Assembly (NCBI GenBank): GCA_004335835.1 | Contig: RWJK01000306.1 | Span: 62,001-126,000, forward strand | DNA from: Scenedesmus sp. ARA3 | Lineage: Eukaryota; Chlorophyta; Chlorophyceae; Sphaeropleales; Scenedesmaceae | Reading direction: 5' to 3' | DNA: 64,000 nt | Shown here: in pieces, positions 59,556-64,000 of the stretch | Numbering within the stretch: the stretch's first letter is position 1 | How the letters are laid out: each line of letters opens with the position of its first letter | Position numbers and translations under genes: made by a program | Notes under the pieces: generated by a model | What the model saw: the letters and a program-made list of their open reading frames with translations, nothing else | Database searches by the model: none | What the model was told of the DNA's origin: nothing

Positions 59556-61383
59556 ATGGCTGAGGAGCCAGCACCAGTAGAGAACGGGCATGTAGAGCAG
59601 CCAGATGCAGCAGCTAATGGGGCAGGAAAGAAAAGCAAAGCAGAAAAGAAGAAGGAGAAGAAGCAGAAGCACAAGCAAAACAGGCAGCAACGCAGGTACT
59701 GCTGCAGCTGCTACTGCTGCCGTTGGCAGAGCGGTGAACAGCATGCCATGGCATGCGTGGACAGCTTGTTGCTGCTTGTCTACTAACCACTCACATTGTT
59801 TGCAGGCAGCAGCAACAGCAGCCAAAGCCTGGGGAAGCTGGCCCTGCTGCTGCCTCCACGGTGAGATGCATGGCTCACATCGCCGTTGCGTCCTGCTGTT
59901 GCTGCTGCTCTTTCTGGTGATCCGTAGCTGTGCCTGTAATATATGCACGTCAGGTGTGTGATTGCCAGCTGCGCTCAGTGCTTCGCAACACAGCAGCCTG
60001 TACCAGCGTGTACGCCTCCCAGCATGTGCACATGTCATGCAGCGTGCACAGCAGCCATCCTTTACTTCACTGCACATGCCTTGCGTGTAACTCTGCACAT
60101 GCAACATGTGATGTGCTTCACCTGCTGCTTGCAGGATGAGGAAGATATCGTGATAGAATATGTGCCTGCCCCAGCACCAGATATTGAGGGGCTGCTGCAG
60201 CAGGCAGCACCAAGCAGCAGCAAGCCAGAGCAGCAGCAAGCAGGGGAGGATGAAGAGGACGATGGGGAGCGGGGTTTTGGGGGGCTGGGGCTTGGAGCCG
60301 CACCCGGACTGGGTTTAGGGCTGGGGTTCAAGAAGGCTGAGGAGCCAGCAGAAGCAGCAGTAGATACAGAGGTACGTGTGTGGGGCAGCAGGAAGCAGCA
60401 GCAGCAGCTGTGGCTTGATTGGTGGTCATTTGATTTTGAGAAAGCAGCAGATTAGTGCAGACTTTGCTTGTATTATTTTTCAGCAGCGGTGGGTAGCAGC
60501 CATGCAGGCAGCTGATGTTGGCTGTTGGTGGCATCAGCTGTGCTATGCATGGTGCAAGGAAGATTGAGCAACACTTTCCAGAGCCAGCACCCCCAGGGCG
60601 CTGTTGCGTGCGACGTGCAAGGGCTGTTGCACAGGACAGCACTGACTGCCACAAGTGCATGTTTATGACAAAAACAACTTGAACACGCACCATGTGCGTG
60701 CACTGCGGTGCCTGGTAGCAATGGCGGGCACATGGAGCTAGTGCTGCATTGCGCCCCAGCACTTGCAGCAGTGTCAGCGCACAGTCTGTCACCTTGTGCT
60801 CCTCCTGTGATCTTACCCCATGCTACACAGACTTTGTTGCCATGGCTCGGCACAACCAAACACATTGCCGACATGGCAGTTGTGCACGATGCTGCATGTG
60901 ACACCTCTGTCTTCTCTTGCGCGTGCGCTCACCTCTTTTTGGCTGCTGCTGCTGCTGCTGCTGGTATCTGCAGGAGGTGATGGCGCAGTTTAAGCGTGTG
61001 CTTGAGCGCTTCATGCCGCAGGACGAACAGCAGGAGGGCGACGCAGCAGCAGCAGATGGCGAGGCGGGCGCAGAAGCGCCGGCCACAGCGGAAGCAGCAG
61101 GGCCGGCGCACAGCGATGCAGACAGCGATGAGGAGGGTGAGTGGCTGGCAGCAGTTTGGTGTGCCAGCACATGGGTGGTGACGGCAGCAGGGGGGTGACG
61201 TGACGTCTTTTTGCAGCTGGAAGAGAGCGCAGCAGTGCCGAAAGCGATGAGGGATTCTGGCATGTGGCGGATGGCACATGCAGTGCAACTGCAGCAGTGT
61301 TGCAAAGGCGTGGCAGCCGTCATCAACTCTCAAGGCGTGTACAGAGAAGCATCGTACACGCACCCTCAGCAGAGCACCACCAC

Positions 61384-61414
<31 letters not shown>

Positions 61415-62188
61415 CTCAGGGAATCACTGCTTTGTTGTTGTACTGAGGCTGCCGTGTTAAGCTGCCCTGATTGCACGTGGGTGGTTGTCAGCGGCAACGG
61501 CATCAAGTGCACTGCTGCTGCTGCTGCTGCGCGCAGGCGGCGAGGAGGGCGGCAGCAAGCTGAGCAAGAAGCAGCGCAAGCTGCTGCACCGGCTCAAGAT
61601 TGCGGAGCTGAAGCAGCAGTGCTCGCGGCCTGACGTGGTTGAGGTGTGGGACGTGACAGCACCAGACCCCAACACGCTCGTGACGCTCAAGGTGCGTTAT
61701 AAGCGTCATAACATCTGGTGGTGGCGTGCCCGGGGGATCCCCAAAGGATGCACAAGCAGTACTGGAAAGAAGACTCAGTAGCAGTGTCGCTTCGACTTGT
61801 GCCCGCATGTCACGCCGCTGTAGTGGCAGGACATGACAGCCAATGACTGTGCTACAGGATGCTCAGCTGTTGGTGATCCGCTTGTTGCACTGCATCGTGC
61901 AGTCCTGCAGCAAGTGGACTTGCCTATTAGTATGCATTGCTGGTTGCCTGTGACATGCTGTGCGGCGCATGCCTGAACACCGTGTTGCAGGCGCTGCGCA
62001 ATAGCGTGACGGTGCCGCGGCACTGGAGCCAGAAGCGCAAGTACCTGCAGGGCAAGCGCGGCATTGAGAAGCCCGCCTTCAAGCTGCCAGACTTCATCGA
62101 GGCCACAGGTGGGGCGCTGCGCTGAGCTGGCAGGGGGCAGGCAACTGCAGCAGTGACTGTACGCAGAGGTTATTCACGCTGGCGATGC

Positions 62189-62229
<41 letters not shown>

Positions 62230-64000
62230 GCACAGCTGCCAGCTATCAAACAAGCTGCATAAGGTTGACATGCAGCAGTAGGAAGCGCGGTGTGTGGGTG
62301 CGTTCGCATGCGCAGCTCTGCACATGCGCACAAGGACACTACTGCACATGCCCCATCACCAAGCCTGCTGTGGTACCACAGAAGACGGGTCTTCCACTCA
62401 CAATCTCACCAACTCTCTCGCCGCGCAGGCATCACTGAGATGCGCAACGCGTACATGGAGAAGGAGGAGGCCAAGAAGCTCAAGCAGAAGCAGCGCGACC
62501 GCATGAGCGCCAAGACGGGCAAGATGGACATCGCGTACGAGGTGGGGATGTATGATGTGCTGCTGCCTGCTGTCCTCGCAGCTGAATGCATGAGCAGTGC
62601 AACCGCTGTGCGGCAGGGGTTATCTAGTGGGCGGGGGGATTGCTGATGTGCTGCTGGCCCAGGGAGGCTGTGTGTTGTGCGGCTGGCCCTGCGCCGTCAC
62701 TGAGTGTGCAATGGCAGTGCAGCCGCTGTGTCCAGTCAGTGCGTGTGCAGTACCAGTAGGTTGTCCCTGACTTCTCCGCGGCATGCACGCCTAGCAGCAC
62801 CTCGCCCCGCATGTCCGCCTGCTGTGTCGCTCAGCCTGGCTGGCACTCCCCCTGCCCACCCTTATGCCTGTGTGTTCTTCCCATGATCATTTGTCAACCG
62901 CCAAGCACGTCATCGCTCACAAGTTGTATGCGATCACCACTTGATGCGCCGCTCCCCGTCACTTGCGCAGGTGCTGTATGACGCGTTCTTCAAGCACCAG
63001 CGCAAGCCGCGCCTGTCAGGCCTGGGTGAGCTGTACTACGAGGGCCGCGAGTATGAGGCGCGTCTGGAGCACCTGCGGCCGGGCGTGCTGAGCCCTGAGC
63101 TGCGCGAGGCGCTAGGCATGAGCGAGCCCGCCAGCCCACCCCCCTGGCTGGTCAACATGCAGGTGGGCATGGGGACCTGAGCGGCAGCATTGGTTTATTG
63201 ATACATACATCGCACTTGACATATGTTGATCTGCATGATGTGGCCTCGCAAATGTGTGCTCTTCGGACATGTTTTCCAAACATGTTGTTGGACTTCCTTT
63301 GTCATGCGTCTGTGTTTGCTCCTGCTGCAGTGCTATGGCCCGACCTGAAAATCCCCGGCTCGCCTGCCCATCTCGCCCAGCTCTTACCTGCCCCTTCTAA
63401 CCCACCTGTCCCCCTCTGTCTTTCTGTAACTGCAGCGCTACGGCCCGCCGCCCTCCTACCCCAACCTGAAGATCTCCGGGCTCAACGCACCCATCCCCCC
63501 TGGCGCAAGCTTCGGCTACCACGCTGGCGGCTGGGGCAAGCCGCCTGTGGACGCGGCCGGCAACCCCATCTATGGCGACGTGTTTGGCCTGGCGCAGGTG
63601 GGCGGTGTGCACGTGCAGACGATGCAGCTGCATCTATAGTGATGTGATTGGGCTCGCGCAGGGCGGGTGAGTCAGCGCGCGCTGGGCACATATGCATGCT
63701 GGCAGCTGAGGCTGCCCGTTGTGTGTGGTGGAAGTATGTCGTCCTGCTTTCTGTGGGATGCAGCTGTGTAGTGCTGTACAGGATGTGCAGGGGTTTGCTC
63801 TCGCAAGAGGACTGCTGCCGGCTGCTGCGGCTTCACCTCACCCTTAGTTGGCCCGCTGCCGCTGCTGCTTCTGCCGCTTGCTGCTGCTGCTGCTGCTGCA
63901 GGACGACGGCGAGTCTGATGCTGAGGTGGACAAGGGCGGGCGCTGGGGCGAGCTGGAGGAGTACGAGGAGGAGGAGAGCAGCGAGGAGGAGGAGGAGGAG
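59556..64000 (+). CDS. SF3B2: Splicing factor 3b subunit 2 (SAP145), partial at the right edge
   Basis: Ten exons are visible (59556-59695, 59806-59860, 60135-60371, 60974-61136, 61537-61691, 61991-62108, 62429-62541, 62971-63162, 63436-63597, 63902 onward), all in phase. The N-terminus is lysine-rich and low in complexity. The conserved core follows: KLSKKQRKLLHRLKIAELKQ, RPDVVEVWDVTAPDPNTLV, LRNSVTVPRHWSQKRKYLQG, KRGIEKPAFKLPDFIEATGI, YEGREYEARLEHLRPG, PPPSYPNLKISGLNAPIPPG, GWGKPPVDAAGNPIYGDVFG. These cover the DUF382 region and the proline-rich PSP domain. The last visible exon enters the acidic linker GGRWGELEEYEEEESSEEE. In the U2 snRNP this subunit contacts SF3B4 and the branch-site region. 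The C-terminal part lies outside the window. The ATG at 59556 is the first in frame after a stop. Confidence 0.95.
62189..62228 (+). repeat. (CAG)n tract in SF3B2 intron 6
   Basis: About thirteen CAG units on the sense strand, opposite to the CTG orientation usual for introns here. Confidence 0.9.
63326..63375 (+). repeat. Decayed copy of SF3B2 exon 9 start with acceptor
   Basis: CTGCAG at 63325-63330, then TGCTATGGCCCGACCTGAAA and ATCCCCGGCTC, matches the start of true exon 9 (63436; CGCTACGGCCCG ... AACCTGAAGATCTCCGGGCTC) with an internal deletion of about 12 bases. The spacing is 105 bp. Confidence 0.85.
63630..63675 (+). repeat. Possible copy of SF3B2 exon 9 end
   Basis: ATCTATAGTGATGTGATTGGGCTCGCGCAG followed by GGCGGGTGAG resembles the exon 9 end (ATCTATGGCGACGTGTTTGGCCTGGCGCAG before GTGGGCGG, ending 63597). 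The spacing is about 63 bp. Confidence 0.8.

Overview
The window looks like nuclear DNA of a chlorophyte green alga, probably Chlorophyceae. The signs are short exons separated by GT..AG introns, a moderately GC-rich composition saturated with CAG/CTG triplets, plant-type gene families (CUL4, an F-box/RCC1 protein, the plastid carboxyltransferase alpha subunit, an alcohol-forming fatty acyl reductase) and a chlorophyte-style cellulose-synthase-like protein. A Scenedesmus/Tetradesmus-like alga fits the composition, but the species is an inference. I rebuilt each gene by hand by requiring GT..AG junctions whose phases agree. Ten models close into one open frame from start to stop, and an eleventh runs off the right edge.

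Layout: 3508-5828 (-) 3-beta-hydroxysteroid dehydrogenase/decarboxylase-like enzyme; 6137-6930 (-) a 100-aa single-pass membrane protein of unknown function; 7721-15140 (+) cullin-4; 17844-20852 (-) a type II membrane glycosyltransferase-like protein; 22440-26086 (-) an F-box plus RCC1-repeat protein; 28864-35079 (-) a 1266-aa cellulose-synthase-like GT2 fused to a GH9 domain; 38033-41084 (+) a glutamine-rich GATA-type zinc-finger protein; 42146-47904 (+) a fatty acyl reductase; 49891-52960 (-) ribosomal protein uS17 (RPS11); 55012-59179 (-) plastid acetyl-CoA carboxylase alpha-carboxyltransferase; 59556-end (+) splicing factor SF3B2, truncated by the window. There is no operon logic. The neighbours are independent nuclear genes, although three of them (acetyl-CoA carboxylase subunit, fatty acyl reductase, sterol enzyme) belong to lipid metabolism and two (GT2-GH9, the second glycosyltransferase) to glycan or cell-wall assembly.

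Two observations stand out. First, the GT2-GH9 gene joins a membrane glucan synthase to an endoglucanase fold whose three diagnostic active-site motifs are all eroded, which suggests a synthase carrying a non-catalytic, outward-facing cellulase-like domain. Second, introns in at least six genes carry decaying tandem copies of the edge of the neighbouring exon together with its splice site, most often at a spacing near 105-160 bp with many close to 122 bp. The alpha-carboxyltransferase gene has an extreme form: the exon end plus its donor is amplified as a minisatellite of about 28 bp that contains an assembly gap. This looks like a recurrent intron-growth process that leaves decoy splice sites. 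(CTG)n tracts, two of them 30 units long, are also common in the introns and often form the last bases before the acceptor CAG.
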